A DNA stretch of 64,000 nucleotides from Achromobacter deleyi (GCF_016127315.1 NZ_CP065997.1:4650001-4714000), one strand, 5' to 3'; positions 8,577-17,135 are shown, counted from the stretch's first letter. The notes: a model not told the origin generated them from the sequence alone. Made by a program: numbers and translations.

Positions 8577-9229
8577 AGTCCGGAGCATTGCCCAGCGGTC
8601 CCTGGGAAAAGCTGTTCCCGCGGGCGCTGGCGCTGATTGACGAGATCAGTCGATATGGCGGCATTACGGACCCATTCTGGACGTTGGGTGGTGGAACGGT
8701 GCTGATGTTTCGGTACAGCCATCGGCTGAGCAAAGACATCGACATCTTCGTGCCTGACCCCCAGTACCTCGGCTTTGTGTCGCCGCGATTGAGCGACACC
8801 GCTGCGGATTTGACGCAGGACTACACCGAGCAATTAGGTACCTTCGTCAAACTGCAGTTCGAGGAGGGCGAGGTCGATTTCGTCGCTGCTCCCAATTTGC
8901 TGGAAGATGCCTGGGACACATGGGATATCGGCGGTCGCGCAGTCAAAGTAGAGACTGCCGCTGAAATCATTGCCAAGAAGATGGACCACCGCGGTGATCG
9001 GGTCACGGCGCGGGATCTTTTCGACTTTGCGCTCGTGATCGAGCGCGAGCCTCGGCAGCTTCTGGCAGCGACGCCATTCCTTCTACGCCATCGGGAGGCA
9101 TTCCTGTCCCAGATCCGAGCGCCGCATGCCAGCTTGCGCGCTGCGTTCGAGGCCATCGCTACGTTGGAGTACACGCCCAGCTTCGATCATTGCGTAGCCG
9201 TGGTCGGGGATTTTCTGGGTGAACTGTAG
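8573..9229 (+). CDS. Nucleotidyltransferase AbiEii/AbiGii toxin family protein
   Basis: The 218-residue protein shows the minimal nucleotidyltransferase signature: LGGGTVLMFRYSHR followed by LSKDIDIFV, with GG and the DxD metal-binding aspartates, and a third acidic site in VDFVAAP. The segment ETAAEIIAKKMDHRGDRVTARDLFDFAL is the conserved helical region of AbiEii-like proteins. AbiEii enzymes transfer nucleotides to RNA substrates and act as toxins in abortive-infection or toxin-antitoxin modules. The ATG at 8573 overlaps the stop of the XRE gene. No typical AbiEi partner is present; the XRE protein takes that place. Confidence 0.82.
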   Translation: MKSGALPSGPWEKLFPRALALIDEISRYGGITDPFWTLGGGTVLMFRYSHRLSKDIDIFVPDPQYLGFVSPRLSDTAADLTQDYTEQLGTFVKLQFEEGEVDFVAAPNLLEDAWDTWDIGGRAVKVETAAEIIAKKMDHRGDRVTARDLFDFALVIEREPRQLLAATPFLLRHREAFLSQIRAPHASLRAAFEAIATLEYTPSFDHCVAVVGDFLGEL

Positions 9230-9482
9230 CCTCTTCGCATGTGGTCATTCCCCGTCGTATTGGAGCGCGCTAAGATGCATCCTGATCGACAATAAGTTCG
9301 AAAATGTCGACGCCGCGCAAATCGCTCCATAATCCGCGCCAACCTTAAACGCACGATTTTGACGGTAGACGGCGACGGTATGGAATTTGTCGATCACAGA
9401 AAATCCCTTAAATCATAGGGACTTACGAGGCCCGTTGATGACAGAGTGGGAGTGATTCCGCTTCGCTTTGCGAACAGTAAAT
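9230..9482. other. Intergenic stretch left of the insertion sequence; no gene seen
   Basis: This interval holds no supported coding frame. A short inverted repeat (TCCCT and AGGGA with an 8-bp loop, around 9404-9422) lies within it. I considered an attachment site or tRNA remnant here but could not recognise one. Confidence 0.4.
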
Positions 9483-10852
9483 GAGCCTGTCCGTATTTTT
9501 GTGGGCGAGGCGTTTTAAAAGTTGTTATCCCCGCACCGCGGTAAAGCGCTCGCCGAACAGGATAGCAAACTGGTTCATGGCGACTTTCCAGTCGAAGGTC
9601 GCCCTGACAGACTTGGCCAGCACGTTGCGTAGCGCCAGCCATAGAAGCTTGATGGCGGCCTCATCCGTTGGGAAGTGGCCTCGCGTCTTGATGATCTTGC
9701 GCAACTGCATGTTCAAACTTTCTATGGCGTTTGTGGTGTAAATCACGCGCCTGATGTCCGGCGGGAAGACGAAGAACGGGGTGACGTTCTCCCACGCCCG
9801 CTGCCAGGCCGCGACGATCGTTGGGTACTTGATCCCCCAGGGCCCGTGGGCGAACGCCTGGAGCGCCTGCTCGGCCGCTTGTGCGCTGGCGGCAGCGTAG
9901 ATCGGGCGCAAGGCGGCGGCCACGGCCTTGCGATCCTTCCAGCCGGCGTAATCCAGGCTGTTGCGGATCAGATGCACGATGCAGGTCTGCACCGTCGTGC
10001 GCGGGAAGGCCGTGCCGATGGCGTCGGCCAGGCCCTTCAAGCCGTCGACCACGGCGATCAGGATGTCCTGGCACCCTCGGGTCTTCAGTTCATTGAAGAC
10101 CTTGAGCCAGAACTTGGCCCCCTCGGTCTGCTCGACCCACAGGCCCAGCACGTCGCGCTGGCCGTCGGCCTGCACGCCCAGCGCCAGGTACACCGCCTTG
10201 TTGCTGACCCCGCCGTCGTCGCGGATCTTGACCCGCAGCGCGTCAAAGAACACCACCGGGTACATCGCCTCCAAGGGCCGGTTCTGCCAGGCGATGGTCT
10301 CGGCCATGACTTCGTCGGTGACCGAGCTGATGAAGTCCGGTGAGACCTCGGTGCCGTAGCTCTCAGCCAGGAACGCCTGGATCTCGCGCACGCTCATGCC
10401 TCGGGCGTACATGGCGATGATCCGGTCATCGAACCCGGTGAAGCGCCGCTCGTGCTTGGGGATCAGGATCGGGGCAAAGGAGCCGTCCCGCTCGCGGGGC
10501 AGCTCCACGCGCACCGGACCATGATCGGTCAGCACCGTCTTGCCGCTGGCGCCGTTGCGCTCGTTGGCCTGGCCTTCGGGCTTGTCTTGGCCGGGTCGAT
10601 ATCCCAGATGCAAGTTCATCTCCGCGGCCATCGTACGCTCGATCACCGCCTTCTGGAACGACAGGAACAGGTCTTGAACCTCGCTGGGCGTCATCGGTCC
10701 CTTGACCAGATGATCCAGCAACTCGGCCGGCACTTCAGGCAGCGGCCCACGGGCCGCTGCCTGAGCGGCTGCTGTGCGTTTCTTCTTCATCGGCATATCC
10801 ATGATCTTTAGTCCTCATGATATGCCCCGCACACAAAATTGCGGATAGGCCC
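9483..10852 (-). mobile_element. IS256-family insertion sequence, about 1.37 kb
   Basis: The element contains one full-length transposase gene bracketed by imperfect terminal inverted repeats. The left end GAGCCTGTCCG (from 9483) and the reverse complement of the right end GGGCCTATCCG (from 10852) agree at about 23 of 30 positions. The GGGCCTNTCCG type of end is usual in this family. The 8 bp on each side are CAGTAAAT and AGATTAAT, so I see no clean target duplication. The element appears structurally complete and could still be active. Confidence 0.85.
9525..10802 (-). CDS. IS256-family transposase
   Basis: The 425-residue protein has the mutator/IS256 layout. The DDE residues are visible as D in YPVVFFDALRVKI, D in ILIAVVDGLKG and E in YTTNAIESLNMQLRK. 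C/H residues in TVQTCIVHLIRNS are the usual family motif between the second D and the E. There is no frameshift or internal stop. The start at 10802 (MDMPMKKK) follows the right terminal repeat closely, with MPMKKK three codons in as an alternative. Confidence 0.95.
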   Translation of the reverse strand: MDMPMKKKRTAAAQAAARGPLPEVPAELLDHLVKGPMTPSEVQDLFLSFQKAVIERTMAAEMNLHLGYRPGQDKPEGQANERNGASGKTVLTDHGPVRVELPRERDGSFAPILIPKHERRFTGFDDRIIAMYARGMSVREIQAFLAESYGTEVSPDFISSVTDEVMAETIAWQNRPLEAMYPVVFFDALRVKIRDDGGVSNKAVYLALGVQADGQRDVLGLWVEQTEGAKFWLKVFNELKTRGCQDILIAVVDGLKGLADAIGTAFPRTTVQTCIVHLIRNSLDYAGWKDRKAVAAALRPIYAAASAQAAEQALQAFAHGPWGIKYPTIVAAWQRAWENVTPFFVFPPDIRRVIYTTNAIESLNMQLRKIIKTRGHFPTDEAAIKLLWLALRNVLAKSVRATFDWKVAMNQFAILFGERFTAVRG

Positions 10853-10855
10853 AGA

Positions 10856-12052
10856 TTAATCGGTTGTCTCCGGCGTGCCTTTATCTTCATTGAAGCTTAG
10901 ATTCAACTCGGACTCCCAAGCTCCGCCATGTTCGACGACCGCCAGTTTTCGTGCAAAGGTTCCAATGACAGTCGCTCTGCGTGATTCGTCTTCTCCCGCA
11001 GCCAGAAGCTCTGTCTCCATTTCTTCGACAATCTGCTGTACGCGAGTGTCATGTGCTTCGGTACTCCATTGGCTAAGTGCGCTATTAAATGCTTGGCTGA
11101 CACTTTGCGTAATTTTTGTATGCTCAGACGAAAAAGAGCTAGGCGATTTTGCGTTATAAGTCTGTGGAGCACTAAAATTCACGATGAAGCGAGAGAGCGT
11201 TGTGCTGCGCGGATTTACTGCCAGACCCCGGGCGGGCAGTCCGGTTCTTGATCCGAGCACTACGGAAAATTTCCAGTAGCCAAATATGGTCACATACGCT
11301 ACGGATACGTCTCCTACATCGGCGACACTTAATGAGTGCTCGAATCCAGACGGCTGTGCATCTGGTGTCTTGAGATGTGGCTCAAGCTTGAGAATGCTGG
11401 GCCATTCGTTCGTAAAATCCCATCCAGCGAAATTGTTGATTGGTGGAGTCCCCGTGCGGATAGCACTGCGAAGATCACTCGAAATGAATGCTCTGGCCTG
11501 CTCGTTTCCGTAAAGAACAACAAATCCAACTACGGCCGTTTTTGCTACGCATCGCCATACCTTTGGTCCATCAAATGATGGACGGAAATGCACTTGTGGA
11601 ACTTTCTGCTGCACTCGTGTCGCAGCACCAACTTTGGCGGAAAGCCCTCGCTTGGAAAGAATATCGAGCATCCGCTTTGCGTCGGCCTCATCGCGTGCGG
11701 AGAGTTGATGCTCAGAGTTCAGGGTGATCTGCCCTGGTATCCGGCCAGGTCGCATTATCGGGACGAACCCGGGCGCCAAATCGAATTCTGCGCCGTTCTG
11801 CATCGTGCCTGCTTTGAGGAGCGTTGGTGGAGGTGCTTTTCTTCCAGACCAAATCTTCAAGCCGTTTCGGATTTCTTTAAAGCTTTCGGCTAGTGCATCG
11901 TCGATCTTGCCCGTTTCATCTGAAGCAAACGCGTTGTTGCACGCTTGGCATGTTGCTCGATATGTGCTGATTCGTCCGCCAAGTGCAGAAAGAAATACGT
12001 GTTCTTCACTACCTGGGGCCAGCTCCGTATCGCAAAACAAACATTTTTCCAT
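10856..12052 (-). CDS. HNH endonuclease family protein
   Basis: This protein has 398 residues. Its N-terminus MEKCLFCDTEL, then SEEHVFLSALGGR and CQACNNAF, is a treble-clef HNH fold with paired CxxC zinc ligands and the EH-type active-site segment. The long C-terminal part has no domain I recognise. I chose the ATG at 12052 because CGGAG lies about 7 bp upstream; the frame continues to 12157 but that extension looks non-coding. The gene is visibly AT-richer than its neighbours, and its TAA (10856-10858) begins 4 bp from the end of the IS. Both point to horizontal origin. It may be a stand-alone nuclease of a defence island. Confidence 0.75.
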   Translation of the reverse strand: MEKCLFCDTELAPGSEEHVFLSALGGRISTYRATCQACNNAFASDETGKIDDALAESFKEIRNGLKIWSGRKAPPPTLLKAGTMQNGAEFDLAPGFVPIMRPGRIPGQITLNSEHQLSARDEADAKRMLDILSKRGLSAKVGAATRVQQKVPQVHFRPSFDGPKVWRCVAKTAVVGFVVLYGNEQARAFISSDLRSAIRTGTPPINNFAGWDFTNEWPSILKLEPHLKTPDAQPSGFEHSLSVADVGDVSVAYVTIFGYWKFSVVLGSRTGLPARGLAVNPRSTTLSRFIVNFSAPQTYNAKSPSSFSSEHTKITQSVSQAFNSALSQWSTEAHDTRVQQIVEEMETELLAAGEDESRRATVIGTFARKLAVVEHGGAWESELNLSFNEDKGTPETTD

Positions 12053-12372
12053 CGCCGCTCCGTTGTGACGCGGCTTTCTCCATTTCCGAAGAGATGTGCA
12101 AGCCGCCTTGATTATTGAGATAAGGCTTTTGGGGAATATTAGGCTGAAAACAATCATTTATGGGCCCGTCGCTCCGTTTGCCTGTCCGTGCCTTCGTTGA
12201 AAGAGCAGGGCTGGTCTTGCCGTTTCCTTCACCGTACCACGGCGTTCTCGCCGTCAAGGGCTACGCGTGCTCGCACGCTTGCGGCCGTAGCCGGCTACGC
12301 CCCCCGACGGCTTGCGCTGCGCCGTGCTGGCGACGGTTCCGGGCAATTCCGCCCGTGCAACCGGAGATCGCC
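12053..12372. other. Non-coding leader with a strong hairpin upstream of the DUF2958 gene
   Basis: No gene is supported here. Between 12259 and 12292 there is a nested hairpin: GGCTACG pairs with CGTAGCC, and GCGTGC (12265-12270) pairs with GCACGC (12273-12278) inside it. Such GC-rich repeat leaders are common in front of maintenance genes of integrative elements and broad-host plasmids. The region just after the HNH start is AT-rich and may hold that gene's promoter. Confidence 0.4.
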
Positions 12373-12720
12373 ATGAGCGCACTCATCACCGACGAACAAC
12401 GCTACCTGCTGCTGGCCAACGGCCGCGAATCACTCCAGAACCCGGACTTTGATCCGGCACCCGTGGTCAAGCTGTTCACGCCGGACGCCGGCGCGACCTG
12501 GCTGCTGACCGAGATCGACCCGGACGATCACGACCACGCTTTCGGCTTGTGTGACCTGGGCCAGGGAGAACCCGAACTCGGCTGGGTCAGTTTGCAGGAG
12601 TTGGCGACTGTCCGGGGAAAGCTCGGCCTGCCGATCGAGCGCGACTTGCACTTCCGCGCGGAGAAACGCTTGAGTGCCTACGCGCGTGATGCGCGGCGGG
12701 CTGGGCAAATCGTCGTCTGA
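12373..12720 (+). CDS. DUF2958 domain-containing protein
   Basis: This 115-residue protein reads MSALITDEQRYLLLANGRES, then FDPAPVVKLFTPDAGATWLL, EIDPDDHDHAFGLCDLGQGEPE and LGWVSLQEL, which is the whole of the DUF2958 domain. These proteins are carried by integrative and conjugative elements and plasmids of Proteobacteria, usually near replication or partition genes; their function is unknown. GGAG lies 6 bp before the ATG. A strong terminator follows. None of its usual element neighbours is present here, so it looks like a leftover of a larger mobile element. Confidence 0.88.
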   Translation: MSALITDEQRYLLLANGRESLQNPDFDPAPVVKLFTPDAGATWLLTEIDPDDHDHAFGLCDLGQGEPELGWVSLQELATVRGKLGLPIERDLHFRAEKRLSAYARDARRAGQIVV

Positions 12721-12726
12721 CTTCGC

Positions 12727-12759
12727 AAGCGCGTCGTCCTTCGGGCGACGCGCTTTTTT
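12727..12759 (+). terminator. Rho-independent terminator after the DUF2958 gene
   Basis: AAGCGCGTCG (12727-12736) pairs with CGACGCGCTT (12746-12755) around a short loop and is followed by a run of six T (12754-12759). Confidence 0.85.
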
Positions 12760-13433
12760 CTGCTGCGCCGGCATGGCATCCCGAAACCGCAAAGGCTGCT
12801 TGCTCACCATCGAAGACCACGGGGCAACTTCATAACTGCATGGGCGTCCCCGGCCAAGCAGCATGGCCGGTCGCGCTGTCGTGCTTCGCATCGAGCCTCG
12901 CTGCACGAGTCTCGCTCCTGACGGGCTTCCATCGTTCCCTCGCTCCGCTCGGCTGACGTCTCCGGCCCGGATTCCTCGATCCCGGCCTGCGCGCTTCGCT
13001 TGCGTGCGGTCGGCGCACGGGGATGTCCGGCACTAGCTGTATTCGCCTAGCAACTAGGCGTCCTGCTATTTGAACTGGATACCTTTGATAGCCAGCATGG
13101 GTGAAAGCAGGCACGTGAACGTGACTGCGGCAAGGTCCGGTCCTGACGATTTGTAGAAAGTCGTGCACTCTACCGCGATGTCGTACCGTTTCGCGGCATT
13201 TACATCAGTTAATGACTCGGTACAGAACGCAAGAGTCATCGGTCGGAACGGCCCGCCCCTTGCGGTACGATCTCCGCTCCTACCGCGTCCCCCTTTTGCG
13301 ACACTACCTTTCGAGCGATCACGGGCGCTGCCAAAAGCAGCTGTCGTTCCTTCGAAGGCCAACGCTTTGTCGTTCAACAGCAAGCCTGGTATCCATCCCC
13401 ACGCTGAACAAATCACGAAAACGGAGAAACCGA
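12760..13433. other. Gene-poor junction between island and chromosome; decayed element DNA
   Basis: I see no convincing gene in this stretch of about 670 bp. A leftward frame of 57 codons (13066-13239, MTLAFCTES to KGIQFK) could be a protein remnant but lacks support. A perfect 17-bp hairpin sits at 13044-13060. The right part should carry the promoter of the secreted-protein gene that starts at 13434, whose ATG has CGGAG about 8 bp upstream. The character of the DNA changes to dense, regular chromosomal genes after this point. Confidence 0.4.
13044..13060. repeat. Perfect 17-bp hairpin (7-bp arms, 3-bp loop)
   Basis: CGCCTAG, loop CAA, then CTAGGCG. It has no T run on either side, so it is unlikely to be a terminator. 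It lies at the apparent edge of the accessory island and could mark an old recombination or cruciform site. Confidence 0.45.
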
Positions 13434-14570
13434 ATGCACGTAAAGGCTCTTGCACTGTGTTTGATGGCAGGCTTCGCCACTTCCGCCGCAGCCCAAGACA
13501 GCACCCAAACCCTGCAACAAGCCTTGAAGCAGATTCCCCAGGTCGTCCTCTCCGCGCCGGCGGCGATGCAGGTGTTTTTCCTGGACGTGCAAGCCTGGCG
13601 ATCGCTGGAAAAAGCCGGCCCTTCCGCGGACGGCATGCGCCGCCTGTCCATTGCGCAACCGATCCGTCCGCTCGAATCCATCGGGTTTGGCCTGGAGCAG
13701 TGGTCGGCCAACGCCAGGGTCCCGTTCGACGAGGTCTCCTATTTCGCCGGATTTGGCCAGGCGCCCTCGAACATCAGCTATTGGGGATTGAAGGACAAGA
13801 AGGCCGTCGGGACATTGGTTGCCAGCCTGAAGCAGGGCGATTTCGCCGCGGTCGACGGCGATGCGCCGGGCCTCATCGCCAATGATGGCGAAGGCAAGAT
13901 GAACATGCAGAAGGCCAATCAGAAGGATCCCTGGCGCGGCATGATGGGCAAGGCCAGCTTTGTGCTGCCGCTCGATACCGCGTTGATCCAGGCGTCTTCG
14001 GCAACGGGCATGAAGATACTGGCCCAGCCTGCGCCGTCGGTGGCGGATAGCGAAGTCGTGGCCGCCTCGCTTGCCGGCCTGAAGGAGGGCGTGCCCGCGG
14101 ACCGAGGGCGGATCGTGCAGGCCGCGGTCATCTCTCCTGTCATGGGTCTGGCCGCCGTGGATCCCGCGAAGGTGCTGTTGTCGACCAATGGCGATATGGA
14201 TATCGCGAAGCAGAATCTCAAGGCCGCCGTCGAGGCGAATGGCCGGGGTATTCCGCCGTATTTCTCGGGGATCCTGGCCGATGCCCAGATCAATAACCTG
14301 CCCGCGGTCGTGATTTCCCTGGCGTATGCCGATTGCGCCACGGCCAAGCAGGCCGTCGACGGGATCCGCGCCGCGTGGAAGGAAAGCATGACTGGCGTGA
14401 AGGATGCCAAGGTCGCCGGCACGACGGCCCAGGCCGGCAAGCTGTGCGCCGCAGTGGTGAGAGTGACTGCGCCGACGGCGGAGAATGCTGGCAATCCGGT
14501 GCTGGCCGAGGTGATGAATCGCTATATGCGGCGCGAGTTCACCGTGCTGCAGATTGGCACGGCGCGCTGA
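13434..14570 (+). CDS. Secreted protein of unknown function
   Basis: The 378-residue protein has a clear Sec signal peptide (MHVKALALCLMAGF, with cleavage likely after ATSAAA near residue 20). The mature part is soluble-looking with no cysteine clusters or membrane segments, and I recognise no domain. It is probably periplasmic. CGGAG upstream of the ATG fixes the start. It is flanked by non-coding island DNA on the left and a convergent quinone-oxidoreductase gene on the right, so it appears to be monocistronic. Confidence 0.65.
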   Translation: MHVKALALCLMAGFATSAAAQDSTQTLQQALKQIPQVVLSAPAAMQVFFLDVQAWRSLEKAGPSADGMRRLSIAQPIRPLESIGFGLEQWSANARVPFDEVSYFAGFGQAPSNISYWGLKDKKAVGTLVASLKQGDFAAVDGDAPGLIANDGEGKMNMQKANQKDPWRGMMGKASFVLPLDTALIQASSATGMKILAQPAPSVADSEVVAASLAGLKEGVPADRGRIVQAAVISPVMGLAAVDPAKVLLSTNGDMDIAKQNLKAAVEANGRGIPPYFSGILADAQINNLPAVVISLAYADCATAKQAVDGIRAAWKESMTGVKDAKVAGTTAQAGKLCAAVVRVTAPTAENAGNPVLAEVMNRYMRREFTVLQIGTAR

Positions 14571-14607
14571 TCGGACCCCGCATGGGGGAGCGCGCCGTTC
14601 GTCGCGA

Positions 14608-15591
14608 TCAGGAGGTCGCGGCGTTCGCCAATTCCCCCACCGCAATCGCGATCTTCCCCCGCAGCCCATTGTTCGCGCTCTCCAGCCGCGCATGCGCCGC
14701 CGGAATATCGGCAAGCGAATACACCGCGCCCACATGCGGCCGCAGTTGACCGCGCTCCACCAACGCGCTCAGCTCATCCAGCTTGCCGCGATTCTGCCGC
14801 GTGAACACGAAGTGGAAGCTGGCGTTCTTGCCCCACGCCTGGATCAGGTTCTGCGGCTGGGCGATATCGACAATCGAGACCACGCGTCCCAGTTGCGCCA
14901 GCACGTCGGGGCTGCGCGACAGCGTGTTGCCGCCGATGGTGTCGAACACCACGTCGACGCCGCGCCCGCCAGTCTCGCGCAGGATCGCGTCGACGTAGTC
15001 TTCCTTTTCGTAGTCGATGGTGACGTCGGCGCCCAGGTCGCGCACGAATTCGGCATTGTCGTCGCGCACGGTCGTGAAGACCCGGGCGCCGATGGCCTTG
15101 GCGAGCTGGATCGCCACATGGCCGACGCCGCCGGCGCCGCCATGCACCAGGATGCTTTCGCCGACGCGCAGTCCGGCGCGCACGACCAGGGCTTCCCAGG
15201 CGGTGCCGCCGACCAGCGTCAGGCTGGCCGCTTCCAGATGGCTCAGCGAGGCGGGCTTCTTGCCGACGATGCTTTCGGCGGCGACGTGGTATTCGGCGTA
15301 GCTGCCGGGGCCGTCGAAGATCTGCGGGGTGTACCAGACCTCATCGCCGGGGGCGAAGGCGGTCACGCCCGGCCCGACGGCTTCGACCACGCCGGAGACG
15401 TCGTGGCCGGTGATGGCGGGCAGGGGCGCCAGGTCGGGGTAGTCGCCGCGGCGGACCTGGTAGTCGAGCGGGTTGATGGAGGTGGCGTGGACGCGGACCA
15501 GGACCTGGCCCGGTTGCGGCACGGGCTTGGGCACGTCGCGCAGTTCAAAGGATTCAGGGCCGCCGAAGGCGGTGAGTACGATGGCTTTCAT
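14608..15591 (-). CDS. NAD(P)H quinone oxidoreductase-type medium-chain dehydrogenase
   Basis: The 327-residue MDR-superfamily enzyme starts [15 protein letters not shown]. It has the GroES-like half ([19 protein letters not shown]) and the nucleotide-binding loop [18 protein letters not shown], typical of zinc-free quinone oxidoreductases that use NADPH. The zinc-binding cysteines of alcohol dehydrogenases are absent. It is co-directional with and 93 bp downstream of an ArsR-type repressor gene and has the same palindrome in front, so it is the likely target of that repressor. It may detoxify quinones or reactive carbonyls. Confidence 0.85.
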   Translation of the reverse strand: MKAIVLTAFGGPESFELRDVPKPVPQPGQVLVRVHATSINPLDYQVRRGDYPDLAPLPAITGHDVSGVVEAVGPGVTAFAPGDEVWYTPQIFDGPGSYAEYHVAAESIVGKKPASLSHLEAASLTLVGGTAWEALVVRAGLRVGESILVHGGAGGVGHVAIQLAKAIGARVFTTVRDDNAEFVRDLGADVTIDYEKEDYVDAILRETGGRGVDVVFDTIGGNTLSRSPDVLAQLGRVVSIVDIAQPQNLIQAWGKNASFHFVFTRQNRGKLDELSALVERGQLRPHVGAVYSLADIPAAHARLESANNGLRGKIAIAVGELANAATS

Positions 15592-15619
15592 GGGAGGATT
15601 CCTCATTTCGATAAAACGG

Positions 15620-15641
15620 GATATCGGGAAATTTCGATATC
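15620..15641 (-). promoter_or_regulatory. ArsR-type operator candidate in front of the quinone oxidoreductase
   Basis: GATATCG (15620-15626) and CGATATC (15635-15641) are perfect 7-bp arms 8 bp apart, ending about 29 bp before the start codon. The same arrangement occurs at 15998-16019 in front of the arsR-type gene. Confidence 0.6.
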
Positions 15642-15684
15642 AAGGGGCAAAAAAAATGGAGCGGCAGGGCAAAGCCACAACACC

Positions 15685-15987
15685 CTACAGCTCTTTCCCG
15701 ATGATCTCGGCCAGGGCGCTGATGGTGGCTTCGTTGCGCTTGTAATACGTCCACGAGCCGATGCGCGTGGCTTCGACCAGGCCGGCGCGTTGCAGCGTGG
15801 CGAGGTAGTCGGACACCGTGGACTGCGACAGCCCGACGCCTTCCTGGATGCTGCTGACGCAGACGCCGACCGTATTCACATCCCCCTCGTCCTGCGGCGG
15901 GAAGCTGTTGGCGGGGGCCTTCAAACCCTTCAGGATTTCAAGGCGCGTGCGATTCGAGAGGGCTTTGAAGACGTCGAGCAGGTCCAT
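15685..15987 (-). CDS. ArsR-family transcriptional repressor
   Basis: The 100-residue winged-helix protein begins MDLLDVFKALSNRTRLEILKGLK, the classic ArsR N-terminus, and continues with the recognition region VGLSQSTVSDYLATLQRAGLV and the wing TRIGSWTYYKRNE. A CVSS segment (about residue 42) holds the only cysteine, so metal binding of the ArsR or SmtB kind is unlikely. The protein probably senses a redox or organic signal. It lies upstream of the quinone oxidoreductase gene in the same direction and has an operator-like palindrome 11 bp before its start. Confidence 0.85.
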   Translation of the reverse strand: MDLLDVFKALSNRTRLEILKGLKAPANSFPPQDEGDVNTVGVCVSSIQEGVGLSQSTVSDYLATLQRAGLVEATRIGSWTYYKRNEATISALAEIIGKEL

Positions 15988-15997
15988 GGGAAGGTAT

Positions 15998-16019
15998 GAT
16001 ATCGGAAATTCGCGATATG
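15998..16019 (-). promoter_or_regulatory. ArsR-type operator candidate in front of the repressor gene
   Basis: GATATCG (15998-16004), 8-bp spacer, CGATATG (16013-16019). One mismatch at the outer base distinguishes it from the site at 15620-15641. It lies 11 bp upstream of the ATG at 15987 and fits negative autoregulation. Confidence 0.6.
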
Positions 16020-16035
16020 TCAATGCCTCGCTTTT

Positions 16036-16932
16036 TCAAGACCCGGGCGCGCTCACCGGAAGGTGCCGCCCCTCGAAACACTCGATCAGCAATTCGGTCA
16101 GCGCCCGCACTTTGCGCGGCGGATGCTGGCCCGGCGGGCGGATGACGTAGATCCCCGCGGGCGGGGGCGGGTGGCGCGTCATCACCGCCACCAGCGCGCC
16201 GGAGGCGATGTAGTCATCGACCAGGTAGTCGGGCAGCACCGCGACGCCCAGCCCGGCGGCCGCGGCGACGGCGAGGGCGACGCCGCTGTCGGCCTTGAAG
16301 CGGCCCTGCGGGCGGACGCTGATGACCTTGTCGCCATCCTGCAGCTGCCAGGCTTCCGTGCCTTGCATGACGGCCTGGTGGGCGGCCAGTTCCTCGGGCG
16401 TCTGCGGAGCGCCGTGCGTTTTGATGTAGTCCGGGCTGGCCACGAACTTGCCCAGCAGCGGGCCCACCCGCCGGGCGATCAGGTTCGAGTCCTGCAGGTT
16501 GCCGACCCGGATCGCGCAGTCGAAGCCCTCGGCGATGAGGTCGACGAAACGATCGCTGTAGGCAGTGTGGATCTGCAGTTGCGGATGGCGCCGCGCCAGT
16601 TCGGCGAGCACCGGCGCGACGTGGGCCGGGCCGAAGGACAAGGGCGCGGCCACGCGCAGGCGGCCGCAGAGTTCGCCGGTGGGCAGGATCGTTTCGCGGG
16701 CGGTCTCGATTTCGGCGCAGGCTCTGGCGGCATGGTCGCGGAACGTGGCGCCGGCCTCGGTGAGCGCCGCGCCGCGGGTGTTGCGCGCGAGCAGCTGGAC
16801 GCCCAGTTCGGCTTCGAGCCGGGCGAGCCGGCGGCTGACGATCGACTTGGACACGCCCAGCCGCAGCGCGGCCGGCGAGATGCCGCCGGTATCGGCCACT
16901 TCCACGAAGGTCTGTAGGTCCTGGATGTCCAT
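16036..16932 (-). CDS. LysR-family transcriptional regulator
   Basis: This 298-residue LTTR has its N-terminal helix-turn-helix (MDIQDLQTFVEVADTGGISPAALRLGVSKSIVSRRLARLE) and a substrate-binding domain (GRLRVAAPLSFG, FDCAIRVGNLQDSNLIARRVG) of the CrgA-like subgroup. It is divergent from an isochorismatase-fold hydrolase gene at 17136 with about 200 bp between them, so that gene is its likely target. The frame extends further upstream, but the ATG at 16932 is the family start. Confidence 0.88.
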   Translation of the reverse strand: MDIQDLQTFVEVADTGGISPAALRLGVSKSIVSRRLARLEAELGVQLLARNTRGAALTEAGATFRDHAARACAEIETARETILPTGELCGRLRVAAPLSFGPAHVAPVLAELARRHPQLQIHTAYSDRFVDLIAEGFDCAIRVGNLQDSNLIARRVGPLLGKFVASPDYIKTHGAPQTPEELAAHQAVMQGTEAWQLQDGDKVISVRPQGRFKADSGVALAVAAAAGLGVAVLPDYLVDDYIASGALVAVMTRHPPPPAGIYVIRPPGQHPPRKVRALTELLIECFEGRHLPVSAPGS

Positions 16933-17135
16933 TGCGCGTTCCCTGTTGCCCGGCTGCCGAGCCTTGAATGGTACCCGGCGCCGGTGTTGCGGATTACGCG
17001 ACACAGCTCGTCGCGGGACGGCACTACCGCGCGGGATGCCCGGCCAAGACAATGAAAGCCCGGGGAATCGTCGCCGCGGGCGCCGGCTTCCCTGAAACCC
17101 CCATCCCGTTCGCAACGGCAACAGAGGAAATGTGC

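Noticed and set aside
9404..9422. Short hairpin TCCCT-N8-AGGGA left of the IS, considered as an attachment site
   Set aside because: Only 5-bp arms, no second copy in the window and no neighbouring tRNA or integrase gene.
9475..10860. Target-site duplication of the IS256 element
   Set aside because: The flanks CAGTAAAT and AGATTAAT share an AT-rich look but do not match as a direct repeat.
13066..13455. Leftward reading frame across the 13 kb junction, including a 57-codon inner frame
   Set aside because: No start site with ribosome binding sequence and no recognised family; kept only as a possible remnant.
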